From Sulfurovum sp. (GTDB lineage: Bacteria; Campylobacterota; Campylobacteria; Campylobacterales; Sulfurovaceae), in contig DYMX01000003.1 in the NCBI GenBank assembly GCA_020721345.1, forward strand, positions 1 to 61,834: a DNA stretch of 61,834 bases. The letters are read 5' to 3'. The first letter of the stretch is position 1. Each line of letters begins with the position of its first letter. The position numbers and the translations under genes are program-made. Shown in pieces: positions 8,517 through 17,298 of the stretch. The notes under the pieces are model-generated. The model was not told where the DNA came from. It searched no databases and worked only from the letters and a program-made list of their open reading frames with translations.

Positions 8517-8904
8517 TTACGCTGCTTAGATACCTTTCAAGTATAATTGCCGCCGCTAATGAGTCTATTTTGCCGTTTTTTGAGTGCTTAAAGATACCCA
8601 CGCTCATCTCTTTTGCTTCTTGCGAGCTATTTTGTTCATCTTGATATACGATAGGTATGGACAACTCAAGCAGATCCACAAAGTGCGTTATTCTGCGTTT
8701 CATCTCATCAGTGGAGCTTCCCTCCATCGGTATGCCGACTATGAGTTTTTCTATCTCCCAGTCAGTGATAAAATTTTTTAGATCATTTGAAGCTTGTTTT
8801 CTATTTTTTCTAATTATAGCATCTTGCGGTATCGCAGTTTTATCATCCAAACATATAGCAATGCCGATTCTTTTTAAACCGACATCAATGGAAGCTAATT
8901 TCAT
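8503..8904 (-). CDS. ruvX: RuvX/YqgF-type Holliday junction resolvase-like nuclease
   Basis: 133 residues, RNase H-like fold. The first strand ASIDVGLKRIGIA carries catalytic Asp7. The central strand IVGIPMEG and the late VYQDEQNSSQEA region carry the other acidic residues. The family includes putative Holliday junction resolvases and the pre-16S rRNA 5' end nuclease YqgF. In Campylobacter I recall this gene close to dprA; here about 7.4 kb of hexosaminidase and efflux genes separates them. It starts 9 bp downstream of the NlpC/P60 stop and is probably cotranscribed with it. Confidence 0.88.
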   Translation of the reverse strand: MKLASIDVGLKRIGIAICLDDKTAIPQDAIIRKNRKQASNDLKNFITDWEIEKLIVGIPMEGSSTDEMKRRITHFVDLLELSIPIVYQDEQNSSQEAKEMSVGIFKHSKNGKIDSLAAAIILERYLSSVKTNC

Positions 8905-8912
8905 GTGATGAT

Positions 8913-10118
8913 CTATGAGTTAACTTTTGTTATAAAAGCCTCTTTTGCGATACTTTCTTTAACATCATTTAGTTTTCTGTGCGCTTCAGTATTATTTTTA
9001 AAAGGACCTATTAAAATTTTAGAAGCTAATTTGCCGTTTTCAGATATAGGCATTATAGTGTAAGCATAACCTTGTGATTTTATTTTGTTCAAGAAATTTT
9101 TATCAGGGTTTCTTTTAAATTTTCCAACCTGCACATAGTATCCATTGCTGACATCAGAAGATTTTGTCTCAGTTCTAGCAATTTTTTTTACAGGCAAAAT
9201 CTCTGATTGTACTATAGGAGTCATTGTATTTTGAATATCTGTTTTTTCAGAAGCAATCTCTTTAACGGCAGCCGTAGTTTCCGGCTGTTTCTCGGCGCTC
9301 AAGTCTATTGTTTTAATTGGCGTGTTGTTGATTGCCTCTGTACTTTTTATAACTATTCTTTCTTCTTTTATACTATGGATGTCTGTTATGGTATTCTCGA
9401 TTTTTCCTGTTTGCAAATCTTCATAAGCAACCTCTCCGCCAATATCTGATTTTACATTTGATCTATAGTTGGAAGCTACCACCGCAACAGGCTTGTAGTC
9501 ACTATTGGACGCTATCATTTGAATAAATTCATTTTGCATTTTAGGCTGTAGTATCGCGTACTTATTGCCATTTTTTTCATAGTATCGTCTAGCGCCCATA
9601 AACCTTCCGCGATAGTATGCATCAGTGTTAAAGTTGCTATATGTTATCTGTTTATGGCTAGAGCTTGCATGGGTGAACCATCCATCCTTTAGATACATGC
9701 CGACATGCGTTATTTTACCTCTTCGACCTCTTGTCGTATCAAAAAATACCAAGTCGCCAAATTTCATATCCTCAAATGTGATAGACTCGCCTTTTTTGAT
9801 CTGTTCTCTAGCAACTCTTGGGATATCTACGCCCATACTGCCGAACATATAGTAAAAATATCCTGAACAGTCAAAGCAGTAAGGACCTTCTTCTGCCCAG
9901 ACATAGGGACGTCCCTCTAGATTTTTTATCATTGAAGCTAAGTTTTCTTCTGAAAATTCTTTGTCTTTTGCAGGTTTTGTAATTGCATAATTTGGGTTTT
10001 TAGGAAATGTTTCGTATTTATATGATTGTGGTCTTAGATTATCGTTATTTGTACATCCTGTAAATAAAGCGACCGCAACTAATGCAGATAGTTTGATTAT
10101 AATTTTTGATTTTACCAT
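8913..10118 (-). CDS. NlpC/P60 peptidoglycan hydrolase lipoprotein with SPOR domain
   Basis: 401 residues. A lipoprotein signal has lipobox LFTGC with acylated Cys22. The NlpC/P60 papain-like domain (about 55-165) shows nucleophile Cys84 in DCSG, His138 in THVGMYL and a third polar residue near His150. A Thr/Lys/Glu-rich linker (about 230-320) leads to a SPOR domain (about 326-398, starting GYYVQVGKF), which binds denuded septal peptidoglycan. Predicted role: cleavage of stem-peptide bonds, with recruitment to the division site. It lies between ruvX and queA on the same strand. Confidence 0.88.
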   Translation of the reverse strand: MVKSKIIIKLSALVAVALFTGCTNNDNLRPQSYKYETFPKNPNYAITKPAKDKEFSEENLASMIKNLEGRPYVWAEEGPYCFDCSGYFYYMFGSMGVDIPRVAREQIKKGESITFEDMKFGDLVFFDTTRGRRGKITHVGMYLKDGWFTHASSSHKQITYSNFNTDAYYRGRFMGARRYYEKNGNKYAILQPKMQNEFIQMIASNSDYKPVAVVASNYRSNVKSDIGGEVAYEDLQTGKIENTITDIHSIKEERIVIKSTEAINNTPIKTIDLSAEKQPETTAAVKEIASEKTDIQNTMTPIVQSEILPVKKIARTETKSSDVSNGYYVQVGKFKRNPDKNFLNKIKSQGYAYTIMPISENGKLASKILIGPFKNNTEAHRKLNDVKESIAKEAFITKVNS

Positions 10119-10178
10119 TTTTAAAACTCCTTAAAAGTTTGGCTGATATATTATGGCAGATAATTTCTAAAAATAATC

Positions 10179-11201
10179 TTATAAAATCAATATAGTATCT
10201 CCGTATGAGTAAAACCTATAGTTATTTCTTATCGCTTCATCGTATATTTCAAGGGTCTTTTCTCTGCCTATAAAACTAGACACCAGCATGATAAGAGTGC
10301 TTTTTGGCAGGTGAAAATTTGTCAATAGGTGATTGACCCTTTTTGGAGTATTGTGCGGATGTAAAAAGATATCGCATTCGCCGCTTCTTTTGCATGTCTT
10401 GTGGAAAAATTCTATCGTTCTTGTTACCGTTGTCCCAATTGCCAGTACCGGCTTGCTGCTTTCGAGCGCTGACGCGGCATCCTGCGGTATATTAAAAAGT
10501 TCAGAATGGATTTGATGTTCTTCTATTTTGTCGCAATCTACAGGCTTGAAAGTCCCCGCGCCTACATGAAGAGTCAGAGTGAATGTGTCAAATCTTTCTT
10601 TCAAGTTTGCCAAAAGCTCCGGGGTAAAATGGAGTGATGCCGTAGGAGCTGCAACCGCGCCCTCAACTTTTGCAAATAGGCTTTGATATTCCGTCACATC
10701 TTCTTTTGTGTCCGCTCTTTGTATATAAGGAGGCAGCGGAACATGTCCAAGCGTCTCAAGCAGGACTATTAGTCTAGCAAAGTCTATTTTTGCGTCATTT
10801 TTAAAAAATTCTACTATTCTGCTTCCGTCTTCATTTAAGGCGATAACTTTTGCTTGTAGGTCATTGTTAAAATCAAGAATTGTGTCAATACCGACCTTGC
10901 CTCTTATGTAAACGACAAACCTGTCATCGGCTATCGGCTTATCAAGCAAAAGTTCTATTTTGCCACCGCTTCTTTTGTGACCAAATATTCTAGCCTTTAT
11001 GACTTTCGTATCATTTAGAAAAATAGAACAATCATTTGGTATAAAATCAAGTATCTTGGAAAATACACTGTGGGCAATAGTATCTGTTTTTCTATCATAC
11101 ACAAGCAGTTTCGCGCTGTCGGCAGGATGAGCGGGGTGTGATGCTATGAGCTCTTTTGGGAGCAGATAGTCATAACTGGAAGTCAGCAGATCAAGATTCA
11201 T
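10179..11201 (-). CDS. queA: S-adenosylmethionine:tRNA ribosyltransferase-isomerase QueA
   Basis: 340 residues. QueA moves the ribosyl group of SAM onto 7-aminomethyl-7-deazaguanine in tRNA to give epoxyqueuosine. Typical regions are YDYLLPKELIASHPA at the start, ASLHFTPELL in the middle, LHVGAGTFKPV, and the C-terminal NHLLTNFHLPKSTLIMLVSSF. Length is normal for the family. The start overlaps the end of tatC by 11 bp, and queA-tatC-tatB is an order I recall from Campylobacter. Confidence 0.95.
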   Translation of the reverse strand: MNLDLLTSSYDYLLPKELIASHPAHPADSAKLLVYDRKTDTIAHSVFSKILDFIPNDCSIFLNDTKVIKARIFGHKRSGGKIELLLDKPIADDRFVVYIRGKVGIDTILDFNNDLQAKVIALNEDGSRIVEFFKNDAKIDFARLIVLLETLGHVPLPPYIQRADTKEDVTEYQSLFAKVEGAVAAPTASLHFTPELLANLKERFDTFTLTLHVGAGTFKPVDCDKIEEHQIHSELFNIPQDAASALESSKPVLAIGTTVTRTIEFFHKTCKRSGECDIFLHPHNTPKRVNHLLTNFHLPKSTLIMLVSSFIGREKTLEIYDEAIRNNYRFYSYGDTILIL

Positions 11202-11970
11202 TATTTACTTTAGCGGGTAGATTTGATGTATCTTTTTCCTCAGGATTTACCATCCTTACGATCAATATAGAAAGTCCGTACAATATAATAAGAGGTATCG
11301 CCATCAGTAGCTGCGATAAGATATCAGGAGGTGTTAGAATCGCGGCAGCAACGAAGATCGAAACAACGGCATATTTGAAAAAATCAATCAAGGTTCTATC
11401 TGTAATAAGACCCATAGCTCCAAGTAAAAAAGCGATTACAGGCAGTTCAAATGCCAGTCCGAAACCTATCATTATTTTAGTAAAAAATCCCACATAATCT
11501 TCTATATTTATCATAGGCAGATAAAGTTCCGAGCCGAATTTGATCAGAAATTCAAAACCGAGAGGAGTAACAACATAGTATGCAAAAAGAACACCGACTA
11601 AAAACATAACAGTTCCTCCGACCACAAACGGAATGACAAGTTTTTTTTCATTTTCATAAAGCCCAGGCGCTACAAAAAGCCATAGTTGATAGAGAATATA
11701 CGGCAATGCTCCTATAAAAGCTGCAAAAAATGAAACTTTTAATGCTACAAAAAAAGCTCCTCCGACTTGTTGAGTGGTAATCGATCCGTTAGCTGCATTT
11801 TTCATGGTTGCTGATGCGGTGTTTAAAGCGTCATTTAACGGTCCGATAACCCATGCTAATATCTCATTGTGAAAAGAAAATGCTAGCGCAAACATAATAA
11901 GTACGGCGGTAACCGACAAGAAAAGTCTTTTTCTTAGTTCTATAAGATGCGGCTTTAGATCCTCAAACAT
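11191..11970 (-). CDS. tatC: Sec-independent translocase subunit TatC
   Basis: 259 residues and six predicted membrane helices. The N-terminal cytoplasmic motif PHLIELRKRLF and the loop FVAPGLYENEK, both part of the twin-arginine signal recognition surface, are present. TatC with TatB forms the receptor for folded, cofactor-bearing Tat substrates such as periplasmic hydrogenases and reductases. The start codon overlaps the tatB stop by one base. No tatA-like gene is in the window. Confidence 0.95.
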   Translation of the reverse strand: MFEDLKPHLIELRKRLFLSVTAVLIMFALAFSFHNEILAWVIGPLNDALNTASATMKNAANGSITTQQVGGAFFVALKVSFFAAFIGALPYILYQLWLFVAPGLYENEKKLVIPFVVGGTVMFLVGVLFAYYVVTPLGFEFLIKFGSELYLPMINIEDYVGFFTKIMIGFGLAFELPVIAFLLGAMGLITDRTLIDFFKYAVVSIFVAAAILTPPDILSQLLMAIPLIILYGLSILIVRMVNPEEKDTSNLPAKVNNES

Positions 11971-12371
11971 TAAATTTCCTCATTTTTCAAACTATTTTTT
12001 TTGAATGTGACGGTTTCTCTCGGAGGATGGATAGTCTCTTTTGGAGTGCTTGCCGTATCGCCGTTAAAAGTATCTTTTGCTGTGCCAATAGCATCGTTTA
12101 TCTCTTTTGCCGGATTTATGTTCACATTTTTAAATACATTAAGATCATTTGTGGCAGTGTCAAGTTGTTTTTTGTATTTAAGTGTTTCTTCTTTTAAGTC
12201 TGCTATCTTTATCTCTGACTCGATAGAGTGTTTTGCATCATTCATGACTTTTTTTACACTTTTTATAAATCTACCGACTTTAACCATGGCTTCAGGTAGT
12301 TTGTCAGGCCCCAAAAATAGTATCGCTATGATAATAATAAGTAAAAACTCGTCAAATCCTATTCCAAACAC
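11970..12371 (-). CDS. tatB: Sec-independent translocase subunit TatB
   Basis: One N-terminal membrane helix (FLLIIIIAILFLGP) is followed by an amphipathic helix and a long charged cytoplasmic tail, the TatB layout. I chose the GTG at 12371, giving MFGIGFDEF, the standard TatB N terminus. An AAGG ribosome site lies eight bases before it. The GTG at 12380 would sit inside that ribosome site and is unlikely. The protein is about 133 residues, in operon with tatC. Confidence 0.9.
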   Translation of the reverse strand: MFGIGFDEFLLIIIIAILFLGPDKLPEAMVKVGRFIKSVKKVMNDAKHSIESEIKIADLKEETLKYKKQLDTATNDLNVFKNVNINPAKEINDAIGTAKDTFNGDTASTPKETIHPPRETVTFKKNSLKNEEI

Positions 12372-12418
12372 GCCACACACCTTAAAATTTTAGATATTCT
12401 ATCCTAAAAATCTATAAA

Positions 12419-14143
12419 TTAACTAGAAAAACTACTGCGGCAAAGATTTTCTTTTGCTACAACTATGGATTTTTGCTCTTCTTTTTTTGCCATATTTTTT
12501 TCTACAGATATAGGTTTTTTTGTTTTTGGGTCAAGCCCGGTATAGTACATAATTGCGCTATAGGTTCCCGGAGTTGGGGTGAAGATCTGCGCTTGTTCAG
12601 GATTGATGCGAAGCTCATTTGTGGTAAAGTTTTTTAAGTTCTGCATATCTTTGATATCGCATCCTGGATGAGCGGCAATAAGATAGTATGTGAGATATTT
12701 TTTGTCTTGCCCACTGCCGTTTACTTTGTCAAAAAGTTGTTTAAAATCTCTTAGGCTTTGCTTGCCCGGTTTTCCTATGAGATCAAGCACTTTGTCTTCT
12801 GTGTGCTCAGGAGCAATTTTCATCTGTCCTGATATATGATGATTTACAAGCTCTCTTAGATATGTTTCGCCGTGTTCTTTGTCTTTTGCTATGATATCGT
12901 ATCTGATACCTGATTGAACAAATGCTTTTCTCACACCTCTTATTTTCCTAACGCTTCTCATAAGCGATATAAGTCTTGAGTGATCAACTTTCATTTGACG
13001 GCATAGTCTTTTATGATCTACACATCTTTGGTGCGCGCAGGTACCGTGATTTAATTTTTTATCACATTCATAGCCATACATATTTGCGCTCGCTCCCCCT
13101 AGGTCATTTATGATACCTTTGAAGTTCGGGTCTTTTGTATATGACACCACTTCACTTATAATGGATTTTTCGCTTCTGGTTCTGATCGTCCGTCCTTGAT
13201 GAACTCCTATCGCGCAAAAGTTGCACTCACCCCAGCATCCGTGATGTGTCGTTACAGAGTAGCCTATGGTATCAAGACATTTTATTTTGCCGTCTTTTGC
13301 GTAGTAGGGATGAGGTTTTCTTGTATAAGGAAGGGAGGCTATCTCGTCCATCTGCGGCTCATTTAGATAGTGAGAAGGTGGATTTTGGATGAGGTATCTA
13401 GTGTCTACCTTTTGGCAAAGACCTTTTGCGCTTATGGGATCATTGTGGTCATAAAATATATCAAAAAGGTCTATATATTTTTCTTTATCTTTAATGCACT
13501 CATCGTGAGACGGCAACTGCAAGAAATCATCTTTTGGAACACTGTCTATGTAGCATACGCCTCTTATATCTTTTGGAGAATTGCCGCTATTTAATGCCAT
13601 GGCAAACTCTTTTATGGCATTTTCACCCATGCCGTATATAAGATAGTCGGCTTTGGAGTCAAATAGTATAGGCTTCCTGAGATTATCGCTCCAGTAGTCA
13701 TAATGTGTAACGCGTCTAAGGCTTGCTTCTATGCCTCCGAGTAGAACAGGAACGGTTTTTTTAAAATGTTGTCTTATAAGATTTGTATATGCCAGAACGG
13801 CACGGTCGGGGCGTTTATTGTTTATGCCGCTTGGAGTATAGTCGTCGCTTTTGCGAAATCTTTTTGATGCAGTGTAGTTGGCGACCATGGAGTCGACGCT
13901 CCCTCCACTGACACCCCAAAAAAGCCTAGGCTCTCCCAGCCTTTTTATATCTATATCTCTTTTAATGTCAGGCTGTGCTATGATGCCGACTTTAAAGCCT
14001 ATGCTTTGGAGTATCCTGCCAACTACTGCTACGCCGATATATGGTGAGTCCACATAGGCATCGCCGCTGACAAGTATGACATCGCATCTGTCCCAGCCGA
14101 GCTCTTTTAACTCTTCTTTGGTTGTCGGCAGGAACTGTGACAT
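12419..14143 (-). CDS. YgiQ-family radical SAM protein
   Basis: 574 residues. The N-terminal YgiQ domain has GDAYVDSPYIGVA and GGIEASLRRVTHYDYWSD. The radical SAM core carries the 4Fe-4S motif CWGECNFC with C303, C307 and C310 (CX3CX2C). The C-terminal part contains HPGCDIKDM and FTPTPGTYSA. YgiQ proteins are widespread, but to my knowledge the reaction is not established. The gene starts 8 bp after the helicase stop and ends 47 bp before tatB, so cotranscription with the helicase is likely. Confidence 0.9.
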   Translation of the reverse strand: MSQFLPTTKEELKELGWDRCDVILVSGDAYVDSPYIGVAVVGRILQSIGFKVGIIAQPDIKRDIDIKRLGEPRLFWGVSGGSVDSMVANYTASKRFRKSDDYTPSGINNKRPDRAVLAYTNLIRQHFKKTVPVLLGGIEASLRRVTHYDYWSDNLRKPILFDSKADYLIYGMGENAIKEFAMALNSGNSPKDIRGVCYIDSVPKDDFLQLPSHDECIKDKEKYIDLFDIFYDHNDPISAKGLCQKVDTRYLIQNPPSHYLNEPQMDEIASLPYTRKPHPYYAKDGKIKCLDTIGYSVTTHHGCWGECNFCAIGVHQGRTIRTRSEKSIISEVVSYTKDPNFKGIINDLGGASANMYGYECDKKLNHGTCAHQRCVDHKRLCRQMKVDHSRLISLMRSVRKIRGVRKAFVQSGIRYDIIAKDKEHGETYLRELVNHHISGQMKIAPEHTEDKVLDLIGKPGKQSLRDFKQLFDKVNGSGQDKKYLTYYLIAAHPGCDIKDMQNLKNFTTNELRINPEQAQIFTPTPGTYSAIMYYTGLDPKTKKPISVEKNMAKKEEQKSIVVAKENLCRSSFSS

Positions 14144-14151
14144 ATCAGAGA

Positions 14152-15663
14152 TTATCCTCTTTTATCGCTTTTTGGCTTATTGCTTCTTTGTCCGCTTGAA
14201 GGTCTACGATCTCTATCGCCTCTAGGTCTATCCTCTCTTTTTCTATCACCGTCTCTGTCGTTTCTAGATCTGTTGAATGATGGTTTGCCTCTGCCGCCGC
14301 TTCTGCCTCTTCTGCCTCTATCGTCTCTTCCTGCTATCGCTTTTTGGAGAAGTTTTTCTACATCTTCGGCTTTGAAACCGATTTTTTCTTTACCTTTTAT
14401 CTCTTGTTTTTCAACAAGCATTGAAGCTAGCATATGTGCAATTGCTACGATGTCTATCTCGTGCTGAAGAGTTTTAACTATCTCGATGGCATGTTCTGTG
14501 ATCTTAGTAGATGCGATCTGCGCTATAAGCTCATCTTGTTTGCTGGATTGTACTTCGCTTTTGCTTGGGATCGATTGGGTTACCATTTGCGCGCCCACAT
14601 CTTTTTCTATTCTTTTTATAGTACGAAGTTCATTTGGGCTTACAAGCGTGATGGCTTCACCGCTTTTTCCGCCTCTTCCTGTTCTGCCGATTCTATGAAC
14701 ATAACTCTCACTGTCAAAAGGCATATGGTAGTTAAATACATGGCTTACATCATTTACATCAAGTCCGCGAGCTGCTACGTCAGTAGCTACAAATATATCT
14801 ACGCTGCCGTTTTTAAATCCTCTTATTGTCACTTCTCTTTGTCTTTGCTCCATATCTCCGTGCAATGCACTTACTTTGAAACCTTGAGAAGTTAGATGGC
14901 TAGCAAGTCTATCGACCTCTTTTTTCATACGACAAAATATGATACATTTGGTAGGATTTTTATAATCTATCAAACGCACCAATGCATCATCTCTCTCATG
15001 TTCTTCTACTACATAATAGTGTTGAGTGATATCTTTATTTGTGCTTTCACCTTTGGTGATAGCTACAGTTTTTGGTTCTTTTAGTATCTTTTCAGCTAGT
15101 TTACGGATAAGTGGAGGCATAGTAGCTGAGAACATAAGAGTTTGTCTATCTTCATTTTTGATATATTCGAAAATAGCAGTTATCTCGTCCAAAAAACCCA
15201 TGTCCAGCATTTCATCTGCTTCATCAAGGACTACAAATTTAGGGGATAGTTTGATCCTACCGCCTGCTAGCAAGTCTTGAAGTCTTCCTGGCGTCGCTAC
15301 GACAACACTTGCTTGTTTTATTCTCTCGATCTGTTTGTCATATGATGTACCGCCGTAAACTGTTGCAGTTTTAAGACCTGAATTTTTACCGAAACGATAA
15401 ATTTCATCACTTACCTGCATAGCAAGTTCTCTTGTAGGTACTATTACTAGACCTTCGACACTGCCGTCGCCTGTCATCATATTTAGCATCGGCAAGCCAA
15501 ATGCAGCTGTTTTTCCTGTACCTGTTTGCGCTTGGGCGATGATATCGTTACCTGCTAGGATTAGAGGGATCGCCTCTTTTTGTACCGGACTCGGCTCTGT
15601 AAAGCCTGCATCGTCTATCGCTTTTTGTATCGGTTGTTTTAAATTAAAATCTTTAAATGTCAT
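14152..15663 (-). CDS. DEAD-box ATP-dependent RNA helicase with RG-rich tail
   Basis: 503 residues. Motifs in order: Q motif near FTEPSPVQ (22-29), Walker A AQTGTGKT (45-52), PTRELA (76-81), DEAD (147-150), SAT (179-181), then ARGLD and HRIGRTGRGG in the second RecA domain. The last ~60 residues are strongly Arg/Gly/Asp-rich, a non-specific RNA-binding tail. It belongs to the DeaD/RhlE group that remodels rRNA and mRNA, often at low temperature. A leader of roughly 215 nt is predicted (see -10 at 15886). Confidence 0.93.
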   Translation of the reverse strand: MTFKDFNLKQPIQKAIDDAGFTEPSPVQKEAIPLILAGNDIIAQAQTGTGKTAAFGLPMLNMMTGDGSVEGLVIVPTRELAMQVSDEIYRFGKNSGLKTATVYGGTSYDKQIERIKQASVVVATPGRLQDLLAGGRIKLSPKFVVLDEADEMLDMGFLDEITAIFEYIKNEDRQTLMFSATMPPLIRKLAEKILKEPKTVAITKGESTNKDITQHYYVVEEHERDDALVRLIDYKNPTKCIIFCRMKKEVDRLASHLTSQGFKVSALHGDMEQRQREVTIRGFKNGSVDIFVATDVAARGLDVNDVSHVFNYHMPFDSESYVHRIGRTGRGGKSGEAITLVSPNELRTIKRIEKDVGAQMVTQSIPSKSEVQSSKQDELIAQIASTKITEHAIEIVKTLQHEIDIVAIAHMLASMLVEKQEIKGKEKIGFKAEDVEKLLQKAIAGRDDRGRRGRSGGRGKPSFNRSRNDRDGDRKREDRPRGDRDRRPSSGQRSNKPKSDKRG

Positions 15664-15885
15664 TTTGTTCTTTCTGTTTGTTTGATTTTCTATAAATATC
15701 TAGTTTTATATCATCTGAATTAGTTTTTTATTGTCTTAAACCCGAGTGTTTTTTGAATTTGATCCAAAATCTCTATTTAGATCCTTAAACTAACCAAGTC
15801 ATGATGAATTTTATCAAGCCAAATTTATCTTAGAATCTATATTTTAACCAGATGAAATGATTAAATTTTTGTAGAAGTTAGATTT

Positions 15886-15891
15886 ATTATA
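15886..15891 (-). promoter_or_regulatory. Extended -10 promoter of the DEAD-box gene
   Basis: TGGTATAAT on the minus strand. Transcription from here would give a ~215-nt untranslated leader before the ATG at 15663. The 335-bp gap 15664-15998 otherwise holds only this leader, the opposing ychJ promoter and AT-rich sequence. I see no small gene in it. Confidence 0.5.
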
Positions 15892-15986
15892 CCATAAAAT
15901 CGGTTAAAAGTATATAGTTGGCATCTTTGAGAGTTGTTTGGAGTTTAAAAAATTGCCGTAAAGATAAATCTTTATATATCAAAAGC

Positions 15987-15992
15987 TATAAT
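15987..15992 (+). promoter_or_regulatory. -10 box of the YchJ-like gene, possibly leaderless
   Basis: Perfect TATAAT, preceded by GC, ending only six bases before the ATG at 15999. The expected start of transcription is therefore at or next to the start codon. Confidence 0.45.
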
Positions 15993-15998
15993 GCCTAT

Positions 15999-16400
15999 AT
16001 GAAAATATCTGCAAATGCTCCATGTCCTTGCCATAGCGGCAAAAAATACAAAAAATGTTGTCAGCCATATCACAAAGGAGCAAGTGCCTCAAATGCTTTG
16101 CTTCTCATGAGGTCTAGATATTATAGCGCCTTTGTTTTGCATTTAAAGAGGTATATCATCGCTACTACACATCCAGACAACTCAGACTATACCAAAGATA
16201 CAAAAGAGTGGGAAGGGGGCATAGAACAGTTTTGTGACAACACAAATTTTACAGGACTTGAGATCATGGAGTTTATGAACGGCGAAAATGAGGCTTTTGT
16301 CAAATTTAAAGCAAATTTAGGTGATGTCTGTTTTGTAGAAAAAAGTAGATTTCTTAAGAATAACGGTAAGTGGCTCTATGAAAGCGGAGAGTTTGAATGA
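15999..16400 (+). CDS. YchJ-like SEC-C motif protein (UPF0225 type)
   Basis: About 133 residues from the ATG at 15999. I prefer this over an upstream in-frame start at 15918 because it puts the conserved zinc motif at the usual N-terminal place. The motif is C9-x-C11 and C20-C21 in APCPCHSGKKYKKCC. The rest is an NTF2-like YchJ domain (LLMRSRYYSAF, FVEKSRFLK, GKWLYESGEF). The SEC-C motif binds zinc and occurs in SecA and many accessory proteins; the function of YchJ itself is not known to me. No ribosome site is evident, in keeping with a leaderless mRNA. Confidence 0.85.
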   Translation: MKISANAPCPCHSGKKYKKCCQPYHKGASASNALLLMRSRYYSAFVLHLKRYIIATTHPDNSDYTKDTKEWEGGIEQFCDNTNFTGLEIMEFMNGENEAFVKFKANLGDVCFVEKSRFLKNNGKWLYESGEFE

Positions 16401-16454
16401 GTGTGAGTGCTGGTGTAACCACGTTAAGTAAATAAAAGCACTCAAGTGAAAATG

Positions 16455-16479
16455 ATAACTAAGAACGGAAGTTAGTTAT
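16455..16479 (+). terminator. Hairpin downstream of the YchJ-like gene
   Basis: Perfect 8-bp stem ATAACTAA / TTAGTTAT around a nine-base loop. There is no strong T tract, so termination is uncertain. The segment just before it (16412-16420) shares GGTGTAACC with the 3' flank of the next gene. Confidence 0.3.
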
Positions 16480-16537
16480 TTCAAGCGAATTTGTTTTTGG
16501 TGTATAATAACGATATATATTAAAGCAAGGTTTATAT

Positions 16538-17215
16538 ATGACACTAAATGATAATGAACAGCACTATAAAAAAATACTGTTTTTAACAACTTCAAGCCGT
16601 TGGCATGGAGAAGAAGGCGGTGAAAAGCCTAAGAGCACAATGCTTGCCTTTGAGATCGCCAAACGGCTTGCAGATAACCATGTTTCAGTCATAGAAGTTC
16701 CGCTTCTCAATATCTATCCCTGCGAAGGAAATGTATCGACCAAGAGAGGCAATACTTGCGGCGTAGCTGATGCGAAAACAAAAGATCCATTTAAAAACCC
16801 ATCCGGTCATCATCGCTGCTGGGCAAGTATCAATAATAAAGATGATGAGCTTTGGAAGATAAGCAAAGAGTTGTTTGAGTCTGACTGTGTGATTTTTTTC
16901 GGCTCTGTGCGCTGGGGGCAAATGAATAGTATATACCAAAAGCTGATCGAACGCCTCACTTGGATAGAAAACAGGCATTCAACGCTAGGAGAGGAGAATA
17001 TCATCCAAAATATCGATGCGGGTATAATTATAATATCTCAAAACTGGAATAGCTCACAAGTGCTTGATACCCAAAAACAGGTGTTGCAATTTTTTGGATT
17101 TAATGTGGCAGATGAATTGTGTTGGAATTGGCAGTATAGCAAAGATGAGACGGACGAGAGTAAAGAGTCCTACAAAGATGCGGCAAGCAGGTTTGCAAAG
17201 ATATTTTTAGGATAA
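16538..17215 (+). CDS. Flavodoxin-like / NAD(P)H-dependent FMN reductase family protein
   Basis: 225 residues with a flavodoxin-like alpha/beta fold. The first strand and phosphate loop are at ILFLTTSSRWHGEEGGEKP. The segment SDCVIFFGSVRWGQMNSIYQKLIERL is the flavin-loop region that follows the central strand in NADPH-dependent FMN reductases. Substrate is unknown; quinone or nitro-compound reduction is possible. ATG at 16538 has no strong ribosome site. Single-gene unit with a terminator-like hairpin at 17271-17298. Confidence 0.7.
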   Translation: MTLNDNEQHYKKILFLTTSSRWHGEEGGEKPKSTMLAFEIAKRLADNHVSVIEVPLLNIYPCEGNVSTKRGNTCGVADAKTKDPFKNPSGHHRCWASINNKDDELWKISKELFESDCVIFFGSVRWGQMNSIYQKLIERLTWIENRHSTLGEENIIQNIDAGIIIISQNWNSSQVLDTQKQVLQFFGFNVADELCWNWQYSKDETDESKESYKDAASRFAKIFLG

Positions 17216-17270
17216 AATGTTGTATGAAAGCGTGAAATTTCAGTGAGCTAGTGAGCATTGGTATAGGTGT

Positions 17271-17298
17271 AACCCCGTTTGGTACGGAGTTTATTTAT
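17271..17298 (+). terminator. Hairpin terminator after the flavodoxin-like gene
   Basis: Stem AACCCCGT / ACGGAGTT (seven of eight pairs) with loop TTGGT, then a T-rich TATTTAT tail. It overlaps the stop codon of the convergent globin gene. Confidence 0.5.

Noticed and set aside
15918-15998. Upstream in-frame start for the YchJ-like gene
   Set aside because: The extra 27 residues have no family similarity and lie upstream of the probable promoter.
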